Positions 50,805 to 62,352 are shown, counted from the first letter of the stretch. The stretch: DNA of 64,000 bases from Hyphomonas sp. BRH_c22 (GCF_000961795.1 NZ_LADU01000120.1:1-64000), one strand, 5' to 3'. The notes: generated from the sequence alone by a model not told the origin. A program made the numbers and translations.

Positions 50805-51370
50805 TTCGCATCAGCGACCTGGAAATGCTGCAGCATCTCCCGGGCCGGGGCATAGTCAGGTTTCAGGGCGGTGGCTACGGTCAGGTCTTCATGGGCGTGG
50901 GCAACATCATCCAGGGCCCAATGGGCAATCGCCCGGTTGAGATAGGCCACGTGCCGACGCTCCCGCGAAATAGCCTTCGGGTCTGCCAGGACATTAAGGG
51001 CCTCGTCGAACCGACCGAGCCGGACGAGAGCAGCCCCGAGATTGATGGCGACGTCAGGCGAGGCAGCATCCTCTGCGTGCGCCGCCTGGAAGTCAGCAAG
51101 GGCTGCATCGAGATCGCCGCGGCGCATCTTCACAATTCCCGTATTGGTCAGGGTGGCGGCGTAGCTGGCGGGTGTCAGGTCGGGCGCGTGCAGCGCATTC
51201 TCGCACAGGCGCAGGATGCGGGCAGAGCGCTCCTCCGGGTCTGCGACACGCGCAGCGCAGGCTTCGGCGGCGGACTGCCCGAAATGGTAGACGATACCCT
51301 GCGCGTGCGCATTGGGATCGAACATCAAGAAAATCAGGAGGCCAGCTTTAAGGGAGGAGAATGCATTCAT
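50801..51370 (-). CDS. Secreted tetratricopeptide-repeat protein
   Basis: A 189-residue protein with a signal peptide (SLKAGLLIFLMFDPNAHAQG) and about three to four TPR units: YAATLTNTGIVKMRRGDLDAALADF, AINLGAALVRLGRFDEALNVL and VAYLNRAIAHWALDDVAHAHEDL. A Cys-containing N-terminal region (AAEACAARVADPEERSARILRLC) precedes them. It would be a periplasmic scaffold. An operator-like repeat (51389-51398) lies 19 bases upstream of its start, so the MarR protein may regulate it. Confidence 0.8.
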   Translation of the reverse strand: MNAFSSLKAGLLIFLMFDPNAHAQGIVYHFGQSAAEACAARVADPEERSARILRLCENALHAPDLTPASYAATLTNTGIVKMRRGDLDAALADFQAAHAEDAASPDVAINLGAALVRLGRFDEALNVLADPKAISRERRHVAYLNRAIAHWALDDVAHAHEDLTVATALKPDYAPAREMLQHFQVADAN

Positions 51371-51388
51371 CGGTCAGGCTTTCGTTAG

Positions 51389-51398
51389 TGCATATACA
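51389..51398 (-). promoter_or_regulatory. MarR operator-like site 1 (before the TPR gene)
   Basis: TGCATATACA, close to dyad symmetry, 19 bases upstream of the TPR start. It is the exact reverse complement of site 3 at 51627. Confidence 0.45.
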
Positions 51399-51538
51399 CG
51401 ATATTGCGCAGAATTGCGCCCTTGGGAAGAAAAGGCCCCATCCGGCACGGTGGCGCCGGATGGGGAGTAGTATGTCGGAAAACGGAGGGCTGGCTGACAG
51501 CTTGGATTTAACGCGACACACAGAATGAGTAAAAAATA

Positions 51539-51548
51539 TGTATATACA
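51539..51548 (+). promoter_or_regulatory. MarR operator-like site 2 (central)
   Basis: TGTATATACA, a perfect 10-bp palindrome, in the middle of the 272-base gap between divergent TPR and MarR genes. It is followed by CGTTAT, as the other sites are followed by CG(A/T)(T/A)AT. Confidence 0.5.
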
Positions 51549-51626
51549 CGTTATGCTTATGTCAACGCCTTCATTTCATACTGTTCGCCAGTAGTGACGT
51601 TGTCGATTGAAGTTTCAGTATAAAGC

Positions 51627-51636
51627 TGTATATGCA
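51627..51636 (+). promoter_or_regulatory. MarR operator-like site 3 (at the MarR start)
   Basis: TGTATATGCA, ending six bases before the ATG at 51643. It occupies the place where a ribosome site would be expected, suggesting either a leaderless message or an upstream TTG start (51607). Confidence 0.45.
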
Positions 51637-51642
51637 CGTAAT

Positions 51643-52092
51643 ATGATTACACGCGATGTTTCAGGCGATCCGCCGATCAACTGCTCTGCGGCCCGTCTCC
51701 TGCGGGCGGCCCGCGTGTTGACGCGTCACTATGACGATGCCTTGCGCCCCGCAGGCATCACGATCACACAGTTTGGACTGCTCAATGTCATCAGGCGTAC
51801 CGAGCCGGAATCGATTTCCGACATTGCCAGCATTCTCGATATTGATCGCACAACCCTGTCTCGCAACCTGAAGCCGCTGGAAAAGGCGGATCTGGTGTTC
51901 CGCGGGAATGAGGGGGGCAGTCGTCGGCGGCGCGTTCTGTTGACCACGCTTGGCGTGGCCAAGCTCGAAGAGGCATGGCCACTCTGGCAACAGGCCCAGA
52001 CGCGAGTGGAGCAAGTGCTTGGCGATGCGAAACTCAAAGACCTCTATGGCGCGCTGTCGATGATCCGGCCCGAGCTCATCGCCCAACCCTAG
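51643..52092 (+). CDS. MarR-family transcriptional regulator
   Basis: A 149-residue winged-helix regulator. Typical features are CSAARLLRAARVLTRHYDDALRPAGITITQFGLL, split here by the recognition helix SISDIASILDIDRTTLSRNLKPLEKADLV, and the wing SRRRRVLLTTLGVAKL. No redox Cys beyond Cys12 is noted, which excludes a simple OhrR. Three TATATA-centred repeats flank it and imply autoregulation plus control of the divergent TPR gene. The start is uncertain because site 3 overlaps the ribosome-site position. Confidence 0.85.
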   Translation: MITRDVSGDPPINCSAARLLRAARVLTRHYDDALRPAGITITQFGLLNVIRRTEPESISDIASILDIDRTTLSRNLKPLEKADLVFRGNEGGSRRRRVLLTTLGVAKLEEAWPLWQQAQTRVEQVLGDAKLKDLYGALSMIRPELIAQP

Positions 52093-52144
52093 CTGTTGAT
52101 GTCGCCGCTTGCCGAAACCCGCCAACCCCGGCAAGAACAGCGCC

Positions 52145-53527
52145 ATGACAGATACCTCTCAGCCATCTTCCAAGACGCCGGACTCCGCCGAAATCGACGC
52201 CGCCCTGCTGGAGGACATGGCAGATGCCGTCGAAGAGCGCGATACGCGCTGGCTCGTGCGCATGCTTCAGCGCATGCACCCGGCCGATGCGGCCGACCTG
52301 CTCGAGCAGTTGCCTTATGATACCTTTGAGGATGCGGTCGGGCTGCTTGGCGGGGAACTGCCACCCGACATCCTGATCGAGCTGCGCGATTCCTACCGGG
52401 AGGGCGCGGTTGATGTCCTGCCTGACCATGCAGTCGTCAGCGCGCTCGACGAGCTCGACTCCGATGATGCGACGACAATTCTCGATGACCTGGAAGACGA
52501 ACGCCGGGAACGCATTCTCGAAGACCTGGCCCCGATCGACAGGGCCCAGTATGAACGCGGCCTCGCCTTTGAGGAAGAAACCGCCGGCCGTCTCATGCAG
52601 ACGGAATTCGTGGCCCTGCCTGAATTCTGGTCCGTGGGCCATGCGATCGACCATGCGCGTGAACTGGGCGCTGATTTGCCGGAAGTCTTCTACGAAGTCT
52701 ATGTCATCGACCCGGCCCACCGCCTCGCTGGTGTGGTGCCGCTTGCGACTTTGCTGCGCACACCGCGTGACACCCAGCTGTCGGACATCATGGAAGACCC
52801 GATGTCGACCATCTCGACCGACATGGACCAGGAAGAAGTGGCTTTCCAGTTCCAGAAATATTCGCTCGCCTCGGCGCCTGTCACGGACTCCGCCGGCCGG
52901 CTGGTCGGCATGATTACGGTCGATGACATGGTCGACGTTATCCAGTCTGAACACACTGAAGACCTGCTTTCGCTGCTCAACGTGCGCTCCGCCGACGGGT
53001 CCGACACAGTCTGGGACACGGTGATGGCCCGGGCGCCTTGGCTGGGTGTGAATCTGTTCTCGGCCTTCATTGCGTCCGCCATCATTTCGCTCTTCGAGGG
53101 GACAATTCAGGAAATCGTGGCCCTCGCCATCCTGATGCCGGTCGTGGCAGCGCTTGGCGGCAATGCCGGCAGCCAGGGGCTCGCCGTGGCGGTGCGCGCC
53201 ATAGCCGAACGCCAGCTGGATGGCGCCGCCGCACGCCGGGCAGTCGTCCGAGAGTTTCTCAGCGGCTTGGTAAACGGGGTCATATTTGCAATCGGCGTCG
53301 GTATCATCGCCCTGATCTGGTTCCAGGATCTGAAGCTGGCACTGGTGATTGCCGCCTCCATGCTGGCCACATTCATGTGGGCGGGCCTGTCAGGAATCCT
53401 CGTTCCGCTTGGCCTCAAGCGCCTGGGGGCAGACCCTGCCGTGGCCTCGTCCGTGTTCGTTTTGACATTGACGGACGTGATGGCCTTCTTCAGCTTTCTC
53501 GGGCTCGCATCCCTGGTTTTGCTGTAA
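52145..53527 (+). CDS. mgtE: Magnesium transporter MgtE
   Basis: A 460-residue Mg2+ channel/transporter. The N domain (about 20-140) is acidic (LLEQLPYDTFEDAVGLL), paired CBS domains sense Mg2+ (about 140-265, MEDPMSTISTDMDQEE and TVDDMVDVIQ), and five C-terminal helices carry PVVAALGGNAGSQ and LTLTDVMAFFSFLGLA with the ion-path Asp. I use ATG 52145; the preceding in-frame residues overlap the MarR end region. Gating is by cytoplasmic Mg2+ in the family. No riboswitch is visible. Confidence 0.96.
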   Translation: MTDTSQPSSKTPDSAEIDAALLEDMADAVEERDTRWLVRMLQRMHPADAADLLEQLPYDTFEDAVGLLGGELPPDILIELRDSYREGAVDVLPDHAVVSALDELDSDDATTILDDLEDERRERILEDLAPIDRAQYERGLAFEEETAGRLMQTEFVALPEFWSVGHAIDHARELGADLPEVFYEVYVIDPAHRLAGVVPLATLLRTPRDTQLSDIMEDPMSTISTDMDQEEVAFQFQKYSLASAPVTDSAGRLVGMITVDDMVDVIQSEHTEDLLSLLNVRSADGSDTVWDTVMARAPWLGVNLFSAFIASAIISLFEGTIQEIVALAILMPVVAALGGNAGSQGLAVAVRAIAERQLDGAAARRAVVREFLSGLVNGVIFAIGVGIIALIWFQDLKLALVIAASMLATFMWAGLSGILVPLGLKRLGADPAVASSVFVLTLTDVMAFFSFLGLASLVLL

Positions 53528-53634
53528 ATCGGGGCATTTTACAGTCTGCATTCGCCACTCAGGCGAACAGGCGCGCCATTTGCACTGTGGCGCGATAGTA
53601 AAAGTCCAATTGTATCAATACGGGAGCCATCTGA

Positions 53635-54861
53635 ATGGCCCGTCCTATGCGAACGTCTCGGCCAGGGCTCGAGCTCATCAAGAGCTTTGAGGGCTTTCGT
53701 TCGCGCGCGGCCCGCCTTCCAAGCGGCTCCTGGATCATTGGATACGGCCATACGGAAACAGCCCGCAGGGGTCTCTCGGTTAACCGTAACGATGCCGAAC
53801 TGATCCTGAAGCACCATGACCTGCTGCCCGTCGAGCGGGCGATTATCGACCGCGTCCTCGCCCCGCTCAGCCAGAACGAATTTGATGCCCTCGTATCCTT
53901 CGTCTTCAATATCGGCATCGACGATTTCATCGCATCGGACGTGCTCGCTCACCTCAATAGCGGTGACCGCCTTCAGGCCGCCGACGCCATGACCTATTGG
54001 CGCAAGGGCCGCGTCGAGGGCGAAGTCAGGGTCATCGACGCCCTGGTGCGCCGCCGCGCCGCCGAGAAAGCGCTTTTCCTCGAGCACCCGGAGGGGCGCG
54101 CCTCTGTGCCGTCCGCCCTTGTCCACCCAGAGCTCGATGCGGCGGCGTCGCTGACAGCCCCCCGCGAGCGCGCCGTGATCGTCGAAACCCGCGTCAAGGG
54201 TGACCGGGCAACCGCAACCAGGGCCGCCGAAGCCTCGTCCCAGGCCGCCGCCCGCGCCGTCAACGAACGCCTAACCCGCATCCTCGGCGAGAATGCTTCG
54301 CTCGCCTCCGGCCAGACCCGTCCCGTCGCCGACAATGACATCGCTCAGGATGGCCCCAGCATTGACGAGATCACGCGGGCCGTGTCGGCGCTGGCCGATC
54401 CTGAAGCGAGCCAGCAGCCCTCTCCCGTGATCGATATCGCGAAAGGACCGCCGGAAGGTATCGAGCGCCGCCGCACGCCGCGCCCCCCCGCTCAGTCCCC
54501 CTATAACTCCCCCCTTGAGTATGGTGGCGGCATGCTGCCCCCGGCCGATCCGGCCATTGTTGACGACCTCGAACAGATTCGCCTCAGCGACGAGGAAATT
54601 CAGCGGACACTGGCCGAGAATGGCAATTACCATGATGACACATGGTATGAAGTATTGCGGGAAGGCTGGCCGTTTGCGCTGCTCGCGGGCCTCGGCCTGA
54701 TCGGCTTCCTGCTCGGCGTCGACCGTTTCTTCCGCGAAGCCTACCGGCTGGCTGACCGGTCATCCGATATTTTCGTCGGCCCCCTTCTTGCGCTGGGCAG
54801 CGGCGTGATTCTTGTGATTTCGGCCTATTATCTGATGCGCTCATTATCGCGCCGCACCTGA
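53635..54861 (+). CDS. spmX: SpmX-like polar muramidase-domain membrane protein
   Basis: A 408-residue protein with the SpmX plan. A GH24 lysozyme domain (about 8-160) has catalytic-type Glu19 in IKSFEGFRS and GYGHT at 36-40, followed by a charged Ala/Arg segment and a proline-rich region (about 285-305, PPAQSPYNSP). Two C-terminal membrane helices follow (PFALLAGLGLIGFLLGVDRFF and FVGPLLALGSGVILVISAYYLM). In Caulobacter, SpmX marks the old pole and recruits DivJ. Finding it with ctrA and sciP supports a dimorphic lifestyle. The gene symbol is by architecture. Confidence 0.85.
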   Translation: MARPMRTSRPGLELIKSFEGFRSRAARLPSGSWIIGYGHTETARRGLSVNRNDAELILKHHDLLPVERAIIDRVLAPLSQNEFDALVSFVFNIGIDDFIASDVLAHLNSGDRLQAADAMTYWRKGRVEGEVRVIDALVRRRAAEKALFLEHPEGRASVPSALVHPELDAAASLTAPRERAVIVETRVKGDRATATRAAEASSQAAARAVNERLTRILGENASLASGQTRPVADNDIAQDGPSIDEITRAVSALADPEASQQPSPVIDIAKGPPEGIERRRTPRPPAQSPYNSPLEYGGGMLPPADPAIVDDLEQIRLSDEEIQRTLAENGNYHDDTWYEVLREGWPFALLAGLGLIGFLLGVDRFFREAYRLADRSSDIFVGPLLALGSGVILVISAYYLMRSLSRRT

Positions 54862-54918
54862 CGTCGCAGCAGCGGTTTTTCCGCTGACATCCGGGGCCGG
54901 TCCTGCTAGTCAGGAGCC

Positions 54919-56091
54919 ATGATCCCGAACACATATCCCTCATTGAACTTCGATCTCGGTGAAACCGCGGACATGATCCGCGAAACCGTGAAAAACTTTG
55001 CCCAGAACGAGATCGCCCCGCGTGCGGCAGAGATCGACCGGACGGACAAATTCCCCCGCGACCTCCTGCCCAAGATGGGCGAGCTTGGCCTCCTCGGCAT
55101 CACTGTCGAAGAGGAATGGGGCGGCACCGGGCTTGGCTATCTCGAACATGTCGTGGCGATGGAGGAAATCTCCCGCGCCTCTGCCTCGGTCGGTCTCTCC
55201 TACGGCGCCCATTCGAACCTCTGCGTCAACCAGCTGCGCCGCTGGGGCAATGACGACCAGAAAGCGCGCTACCTGCCCAAACTCATCTCCGGCGAACACC
55301 TCGGCGCCCTTGCCATGAGCGAAAGCGGGGCGGGCTCCGATGTCGTCTCGATGAAACTGCGCGCCGACAGGCAAGGCGACCGCTACGTTCTCAACGGCAC
55401 CAAGATGTGGATCACCAACGCCCCCGATGCCGATACGCTGGTCGTCTATGCCAAGACCGACCCGGCCGCCGGGTCCAAGGGCATCACTGCCTTCCTGATC
55501 GAGCGGGGCTTCAAGGGCTTCTCGGTCGCCCAGAAACTCGACAAGCTTGGCATGCGCGGCTCGGAAACCGGCGAACTCGTGTTCGAGGACTGCGAAGTGC
55601 CCGAGGCCAACGTCATGGGCCCCGTCGGCGCGGGCGCACGTATCCTGATGAGCGGCCTCGACTATGAGCGCGCTGTGCTCTCCGCCGGTCCCACAGGCAT
55701 CATGCAGGCCTGCATGGACGTCGTGATCCCCTACATCCATGACCGCAAGCAGTTTGGCCAGTCGATCGGCGAGTTCCAGCTCGTGCAGGGCAAGCTCGCG
55801 GACATGTACGTCCAGATGAACGCTGCCAAGGCCTATGTCTACGCTGTCGCGAAAGCTTGCGACCGCGGCGAGACTGCCCGCAAGGACGCCGCCGGCGCCA
55901 TCCTCTACGCCGCTGAAACCGCCACCAAGCTCGCCCTCGACGCCATCCAGCTCCTCGGCGGCAATGGCTATATCAACGAGTATCCCACAGGCCGCCTCCT
56001 GCGCGACGCCAAGCTCTACGAGATCGGCGCCGGCACCAGCGAAATCCGCCGCTGGCTCATCGGCCGCGAACTGTTCGGCGAAACGGCGTGA
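54919..56091 (+). CDS. ivd: Isovaleryl-CoA dehydrogenase
   Basis: A 390-residue FAD acyl-CoA dehydrogenase in leucine degradation (isovaleryl-CoA to 3-methylcrotonyl-CoA). The sequence fits the IVD subgroup: [67 protein letters not shown] and the substrate-binding [13 protein letters not shown] with the catalytic Glu. [36 protein letters not shown] ending is also present, quoted here in part. mccB for the next step is 4.5 kb away; mccA is not in the window. Confidence 0.94.
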   Translation: MIPNTYPSLNFDLGETADMIRETVKNFAQNEIAPRAAEIDRTDKFPRDLLPKMGELGLLGITVEEEWGGTGLGYLEHVVAMEEISRASASVGLSYGAHSNLCVNQLRRWGNDDQKARYLPKLISGEHLGALAMSESGAGSDVVSMKLRADRQGDRYVLNGTKMWITNAPDADTLVVYAKTDPAAGSKGITAFLIERGFKGFSVAQKLDKLGMRGSETGELVFEDCEVPEANVMGPVGAGARILMSGLDYERAVLSAGPTGIMQACMDVVIPYIHDRKQFGQSIGEFQLVQGKLADMYVQMNAAKAYVYAVAKACDRGETARKDAAGAILYAAETATKLALDAIQLLGGNGYINEYPTGRLLRDAKLYEIGAGTSEIRRWLIGRELFGETA

Positions 56092-56600
56092 TGCGATTTT
56101 TGCTGATTGCCGCGTGGGTGGGCATTTCCACGGCAGCCGTTCATGCGGAAGAAAGTCCACCAGCCGATGATTGGAAAACACCCGCAATCGAGCAGGTTGA
56201 AGCTTGCCGCCAGATCGGCACTATTGATCATGGTCCCTCCGAAGACTGCATTGGCCTGATCGTGGCTGCATGCCCCGGCAAAAATGGCAGTACATCGTCG
56301 ATGGTCGAGTGCTTTGAAATTGAGCGTCAATACTGGGCATCCCAGATCGCTGCCCCGCTCAGGACACTCCGGGACTACAAGGCAAGATACGATAGCGACG
56401 ACGAATATGCCGTCGCCCCCCGTCTCGACACCTACCAGCAAAACTGGGAGGTCTGGCTGCGAAACAAATGCGACTTTGCGGGCCTCCGGTATGGCCGGGG
56501 CAGCATTGGCCGTATCACGCGTGGGCTATGCGAGATGCGAACAACTGGCGAGCGTGTTTTGGAACTCGAACTGATGGTTCGGCAGGATGTTCGCCAATAG
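56091..56600 (+). CDS. Secreted LprI/DUF1311-like protein
   Basis: A 169-residue exported protein with a signal peptide (RFLLIAAWVGISTAAVHAEE). Paired cysteines and the pattern ECFEIERQYW, then a long helix, WEVWLRNKCDFAGLRYGRG and LCEMRTTGERVLELE resemble DUF1311 (LprI) proteins, some of which inhibit lysozymes. ATG 56091 overlaps the ivd stop (TGATG), implying coupled translation. An SpmX muramidase two genes upstream makes a cell-wall link possible but unproven. Confidence 0.7.
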   Translation: MRFLLIAAWVGISTAAVHAEESPPADDWKTPAIEQVEACRQIGTIDHGPSEDCIGLIVAACPGKNGSTSSMVECFEIERQYWASQIAAPLRTLRDYKARYDSDDEYAVAPRLDTYQQNWEVWLRNKCDFAGLRYGRGSIGRITRGLCEMRTTGERVLELELMVRQDVRQ

Positions 56601-56630
56601 GAACGGAAACCGCTAATTCTGCCTTCGCGC

Positions 56631-58619
56631 TCAGGCCCGGCGGCGTCGATCCCCTTGTGTCGATGCGCCGGCCAGCGCCTCCTCGACAACAGACAGGATC
56701 GAGCGCTGGTCGACCGGTTTGGAGACATAGCCGCTGAAGCCGCGTGCGATGTATTTCTCCCGGTCCCCGCGCATGGAATCTGCGGTCAGGGCAATGACAG
56801 GGATGTCCTTGTTGGAACTCGTCCCGGCACGAAGGCGGTCAAATGCCCGCTGTCCGTCGAGTTCGGGCATGTGGATATCCATCAGCACGAGGTCGAATAC
56901 TGCCCCATCGAGCTTCTCCAGCGCGTGATTGCCGTCATGGGCCTCGTCAATCTCGTAACCGCTCTGTTCAAGGAACGTCCGTGCGACGCGGCGATTGATC
57001 GCATTGTCGTCAACGACCAGAATGCGCCTGGCATTTGACGCCGCCTCGCCAGATCCCGCTTTCAGGCCTCCTGCAACCGGTTCGAGCTTGCGCAGCAGGG
57101 CATCCCTGGAAACCGACTCGGCGATTTCGGACTCGAAGGTCAACGTGAAAATCGACCCCTTGCCGGGCTCGCTGACCACGGAAACGTCTCCCCCCATCAG
57201 CCGGGCGAGTTGCCGTGTAATCGGCAGGCCAAGCCCCGTGCCGCCATACTTGCGGGTCGTCGTCCCGTCTGCCTGCGCAAAGGATTCGAAAATCCGGTCG
57301 ATCTTGTCGGCAGGAATACCGCACCCGGTGTCGGATACATGGATGGTAATTTTCACCCGTTTGTCTGCCAGCGGCTGCCCCGTTGCCACGACAAGGACAT
57401 CGCCGGAATCTGAGAACTTGATGGCATTCGAAATCAGGTTTCCGACACACTGGCGCACACGCACAGGATCAATCGTCAATGCAGCGGGCACGCTCGGATC
57501 GACAAACAGTTTCAGTTTCAGGCCCTTGTCGTCTGCGGTCGGCTCATAAAGCTTGCAAAGCCGGCCCAGCTTGTGGCGCAGGTCGGCCTCGATCACCGTG
57601 ACTTCCATCCGCCCGGCTTCGATCTTGGAGAGATCGAGAATGTCATTCAGTATGGAAAGCAAGGCATTGCCCGATTCCAGGATGACGTTCACCTGGTCAG
57701 CGCGCACGTCATCGAGGTCCGAGCTCGCCAAAACCTGGGCCATGCCGAGAATGCCGTTCAGGGGTGTGCGGATTTCATGGCTCATATTGGCCAGGAATTC
57801 GGATTTCAGCAGGGTCGCCAGTTCGGCCTTCTGGACGGCCGATGCCAGTTCATGCGCCAGTTTGCGGTCTTCACGCACATCGCGGGCATGTGAGATAAAA
57901 ATGCGCTCGCCGCGAACTTCGGAATAGACGCTCGAAAGCGCGTTCGAAATGACGATTTCCTCACCGGTCTTGCTGATCAGGATCAGGTCGATGATCTGCT
58001 GGTCAAGCTTTCCGCCCCACATCTGGGTGCCGGCTTTCACCACCGCGCGATAGTCCTCGGGCCGCATGATCACGCTGCTCGACTTGCCCACCAGTTCGCC
58101 GGGCTCGTATCCAAGAAGTTCATGGATCGCCGAATTTGCGTAAATGATATCGCTTGATTCTGTCGTCAGGGTGATGCCCTGCACGGCGTGGTCAAAGGCG
58201 GCCTTGAACATTTCGACAGAGTCGAAGGCTTCGTCGCGCGCGTTGATGATGTCGGTAATCTCGATCGAGAAAATCACGCACCCCTTCTCTGAGGGTACCA
58301 TCATGTAACGAATGACAGTCCCCTGCAGGTGCCTGAGGCGGCCATGCGGGCTGGGGCGGCGTCCGCTAGTGTCAAGTTCCCGGCGCTCTCCCGTCTCGAT
58401 GCACTTTACCGCATCGAAGAACATCTCGGATTCGCGATAGGCCGGGTCGACATCACAGACGCGCAGGCCGACAATCGATCCGCCCTCCGGCAGAACCACG
58501 CGATTGGCAGAATCGTTTGCCGATTCCCAGACGAAATCGACAATCGTGCCGTCTTCATCCCGAATCGGGGAAATTTCCACGCATGTGAACGGGAGCAGGT
58601 CAAATATTGCTGCATCCAT
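56631..58619 (-). CDS. Hybrid histidine kinase (PAS-PAS-HK-REC)
   Basis: A 662-residue soluble hybrid kinase. Two PAS domains cover about 5-125 and 130-250 ([21 protein letters not shown]). HisKA has the phospho-His in [16 protein letters not shown], the ATPase has [16 protein letters not shown] and GGTGLGLPI, and the receiver domain (about 525-645) has the acceptor Asp in [13 protein letters not shown] and the Lys in GYVSKPVDQ. No response regulator or phosphotransferase partner is adjacent, so it is an orphan. It has no membrane helix, so it should sense a cytoplasmic signal. Confidence 0.95.
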   Translation of the reverse strand: MDAAIFDLLPFTCVEISPIRDEDGTIVDFVWESANDSANRVVLPEGGSIVGLRVCDVDPAYRESEMFFDAVKCIETGERRELDTSGRRPSPHGRLRHLQGTVIRYMMVPSEKGCVIFSIEITDIINARDEAFDSVEMFKAAFDHAVQGITLTTESSDIIYANSAIHELLGYEPGELVGKSSSVIMRPEDYRAVVKAGTQMWGGKLDQQIIDLILISKTGEEIVISNALSSVYSEVRGERIFISHARDVREDRKLAHELASAVQKAELATLLKSEFLANMSHEIRTPLNGILGMAQVLASSDLDDVRADQVNVILESGNALLSILNDILDLSKIEAGRMEVTVIEADLRHKLGRLCKLYEPTADDKGLKLKLFVDPSVPAALTIDPVRVRQCVGNLISNAIKFSDSGDVLVVATGQPLADKRVKITIHVSDTGCGIPADKIDRIFESFAQADGTTTRKYGGTGLGLPITRQLARLMGGDVSVVSEPGKGSIFTLTFESEIAESVSRDALLRKLEPVAGGLKAGSGEAASNARRILVVDDNAINRRVARTFLEQSGYEIDEAHDGNHALEKLDGAVFDLVLMDIHMPELDGQRAFDRLRAGTSSNKDIPVIALTADSMRGDREKYIARGFSGYVSKPVDQRSILSVVEEALAGASTQGDRRRRA

Positions 58620-58726
58620 TGAACAATTCCTCCGGCCCGGACCTGTTATTGTGTTCTGGTCTCGGTTGAGAGGCAGGATGGCGCAGTTACGGTTAATGGA
58701 CCATTGAGGGACTGCGCATCAAAGGG

Positions 58727-60523
58727 TCAGACCGGGCAGCAGTTTTGCCTGATGTCGCTTGTTTCCAAAGCCATTTTGGTCGCTTCGTAGCCGGCTTCGA
58801 CGGTCGCGTCATAGGCTTCCCAGTCCCGCAACTCCGTGTCGATCAGGTCTGGCAGGATCAAGAGGTCCGTCATGTCCCGTCCGAAAGTCCGGTCTGCGCG
58901 TATGGTGGCGGCGCGCATCAGCAGGCCGGCAATGGGCGGCGCGGCAGAAAAGCCGTTCATCAGCACCCAGCGGAAGAAATTTGGCGGATTGATGAATTCC
59001 TCGACATTCAGGCCTTCGGCCTGCTGTGTCACGTCGCCGCCGACCACATAGCCGCGATGCATCTCGCGCATCACATCGACCGGGAAATTGTTCAGAACCG
59101 CGCCGTCAACCAGCACGTCATGCCCGTCCACGACCGGTGGCAGGATGCCGGGCAGGGAAATCGACGCGCGCAAGGCTTCCCGCAACAGGCCCGACCGGTG
59201 CAGCCGCAGCGTGCCGGTGTTCAGGTTGGTCGAAGTGGCAAAGAATGGAATGCCGAGGTCGCCGATTTCCGCGTCGCCGAAATGCTCTTTCAGGCGGGCA
59301 TTGACACGCAGGCCCTTCACCATGCCTACGACAGGCAGGTTATAGTCTCCCAGCGGATTGGTTTCGACGAACGCCTTGCGAATGCGCCAGTCAATTTCCT
59401 TGTCGTCCCAGCCCATGGCGACGCAGGCGGCAATGACGGCGCCCATCGACGAGCCGCCGACAAAATCAATCGGGATGCCCTGTTCGCGAAGCGCACGCAC
59501 CATGCCGATATGCGAATAGGCCCGTGCGCCGCCACCTGACATGACCACGCCAACCGACCGGCCCGACATGATCCGGGCGAGCCTGCCGCAGCTTTCTCCC
59601 TGCACGCCGGTCCAGTGGAACACGCGGCTGCCGCCGGACGCTTCCAGCCATTCCAGCGGCCTGGCGGCGCGCCGCTCATTGCCATGATGCAGCAGCACCA
59701 CGTCCACCAGCTTGAGCGCCAGCGCAGGCGAATTGTCATCCGGAAACAGCGGAATGGACGGGCGCGCATCGGCCCGGGCCATCACCCAGATCCGGTCCGC
59801 CTGTCGGATCGACAGGCGGAACCAGGCATTGTCGCCAATCGTCGAGGTCAGGATCACGACATCATGATTCATTTCAAGTTCGTCAAAGAAGGAGGCCGGT
59901 TTCTCGTCGCCTTCCTTTTCGGAAATGATGATGCAGGAACTGCCGAGCTGTCCCAGGCAGGCGGCAAGGGACTTTGCCCGCAAGCTCAGGTCGATCGTGG
60001 GCGATGTGGCCACCATGGTGAACACTTTCGGCGCGGCGCGGGTCGAGCGCTGGCCGGCGCGACCCACACGGCGCAGGATGATGCGGATCATCGCCTCCAG
60101 CAGTTCCGGTTCGGCCTTCACCATCCGCTCCCATCCCTTGCGGGTGATTGCGATGACTTCCGAATCGCGGATCGCATAGACGGATCCCGTATGCGGAGCG
60201 TCGTCGATCTGGCCACTGCCGTCCATGTCGATGCCGCCCAGGAACAGGGCCATCTCGCCCACCGGTTCACCGGCACGGATGTGGCCGATGAAGTCGCTGG
60301 CGCCTTCCGGGCCGTCGTGGAACGCGCCGAGCGACCCGGACAGCACGAAATAGATGCAGTCTGCGGGCTCGCCTGCCTTGAACAACGCGCCGCCGGCCGG
60401 CAGCGAGAACCATTTCGCTTCCTTGCCCGCGGCCTTCATGGCGCGGGCGGGAACATCCTTCAGGAACGGGATGTTCTTCAGCGCCGGCGTGACGTCGATA
60501 CTCATGGTTTTGAACATGCCCAT
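58727..60523 (-). CDS. Cyclic-nucleotide-domain patatin phospholipase (NTE-like)
   Basis: A 598-residue protein. The cNMP-binding-like domain (about 10-145) reads KNIPFLKDVPARAM, FVLSGSLGAF and GEPVGEMALFLGG. A middle part resembles the neuropathy-target-esterase linker. The patatin domain (about 320-520) has SGGGARAYSHIGMVRAL, the nucleophile in GGSSMGAV and DGAVLNNFPVDVM. It is expected to hydrolyse phospholipids in response to a nucleotide or acidic signal. ATG 60523 has GGAAGGA ten bases upstream; Met at 60505 is an alternative. Confidence 0.92.
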   Translation of the reverse strand: MGMFKTMSIDVTPALKNIPFLKDVPARAMKAAGKEAKWFSLPAGGALFKAGEPADCIYFVLSGSLGAFHDGPEGASDFIGHIRAGEPVGEMALFLGGIDMDGSGQIDDAPHTGSVYAIRDSEVIAITRKGWERMVKAEPELLEAMIRIILRRVGRAGQRSTRAAPKVFTMVATSPTIDLSLRAKSLAACLGQLGSSCIIISEKEGDEKPASFFDELEMNHDVVILTSTIGDNAWFRLSIRQADRIWVMARADARPSIPLFPDDNSPALALKLVDVVLLHHGNERRAARPLEWLEASGGSRVFHWTGVQGESCGRLARIMSGRSVGVVMSGGGARAYSHIGMVRALREQGIPIDFVGGSSMGAVIAACVAMGWDDKEIDWRIRKAFVETNPLGDYNLPVVGMVKGLRVNARLKEHFGDAEIGDLGIPFFATSTNLNTGTLRLHRSGLLREALRASISLPGILPPVVDGHDVLVDGAVLNNFPVDVMREMHRGYVVGGDVTQQAEGLNVEEFINPPNFFRWVLMNGFSAAPPIAGLLMRAATIRADRTFGRDMTDLLILPDLIDTELRDWEAYDATVEAGYEATKMALETSDIRQNCCPV

Positions 60524-60639
60524 TTCGAAGGGTCCTTCCAAGAGCCACACTACAATGACAATCTCAATTTTGGGTTACAGCCGCGTGACACAGGCCACGG
60601 CCCTCGCTAAGCAGGCACGAGGCCCACAAGGGAGGCATC

Positions 60640-62247
<1,608 letters not shown>

Positions 62248-62352
62248 ACATTACATCTTGTTCGTGAACTGATTTTCACGCCCAATTAAGGACGGCTTGC
62301 CGTAGTGTCTGTTGTTGAAGGGGTGAGGCCCGGCAGGCAAGGAGGCGGCGGC

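Noticed and set aside
52093..52144. Mg-sensing riboswitch (M-box or ykoK) before mgtE
   Set aside because: The gap after the MarR gene is only about 50 bases, too short for such an element.
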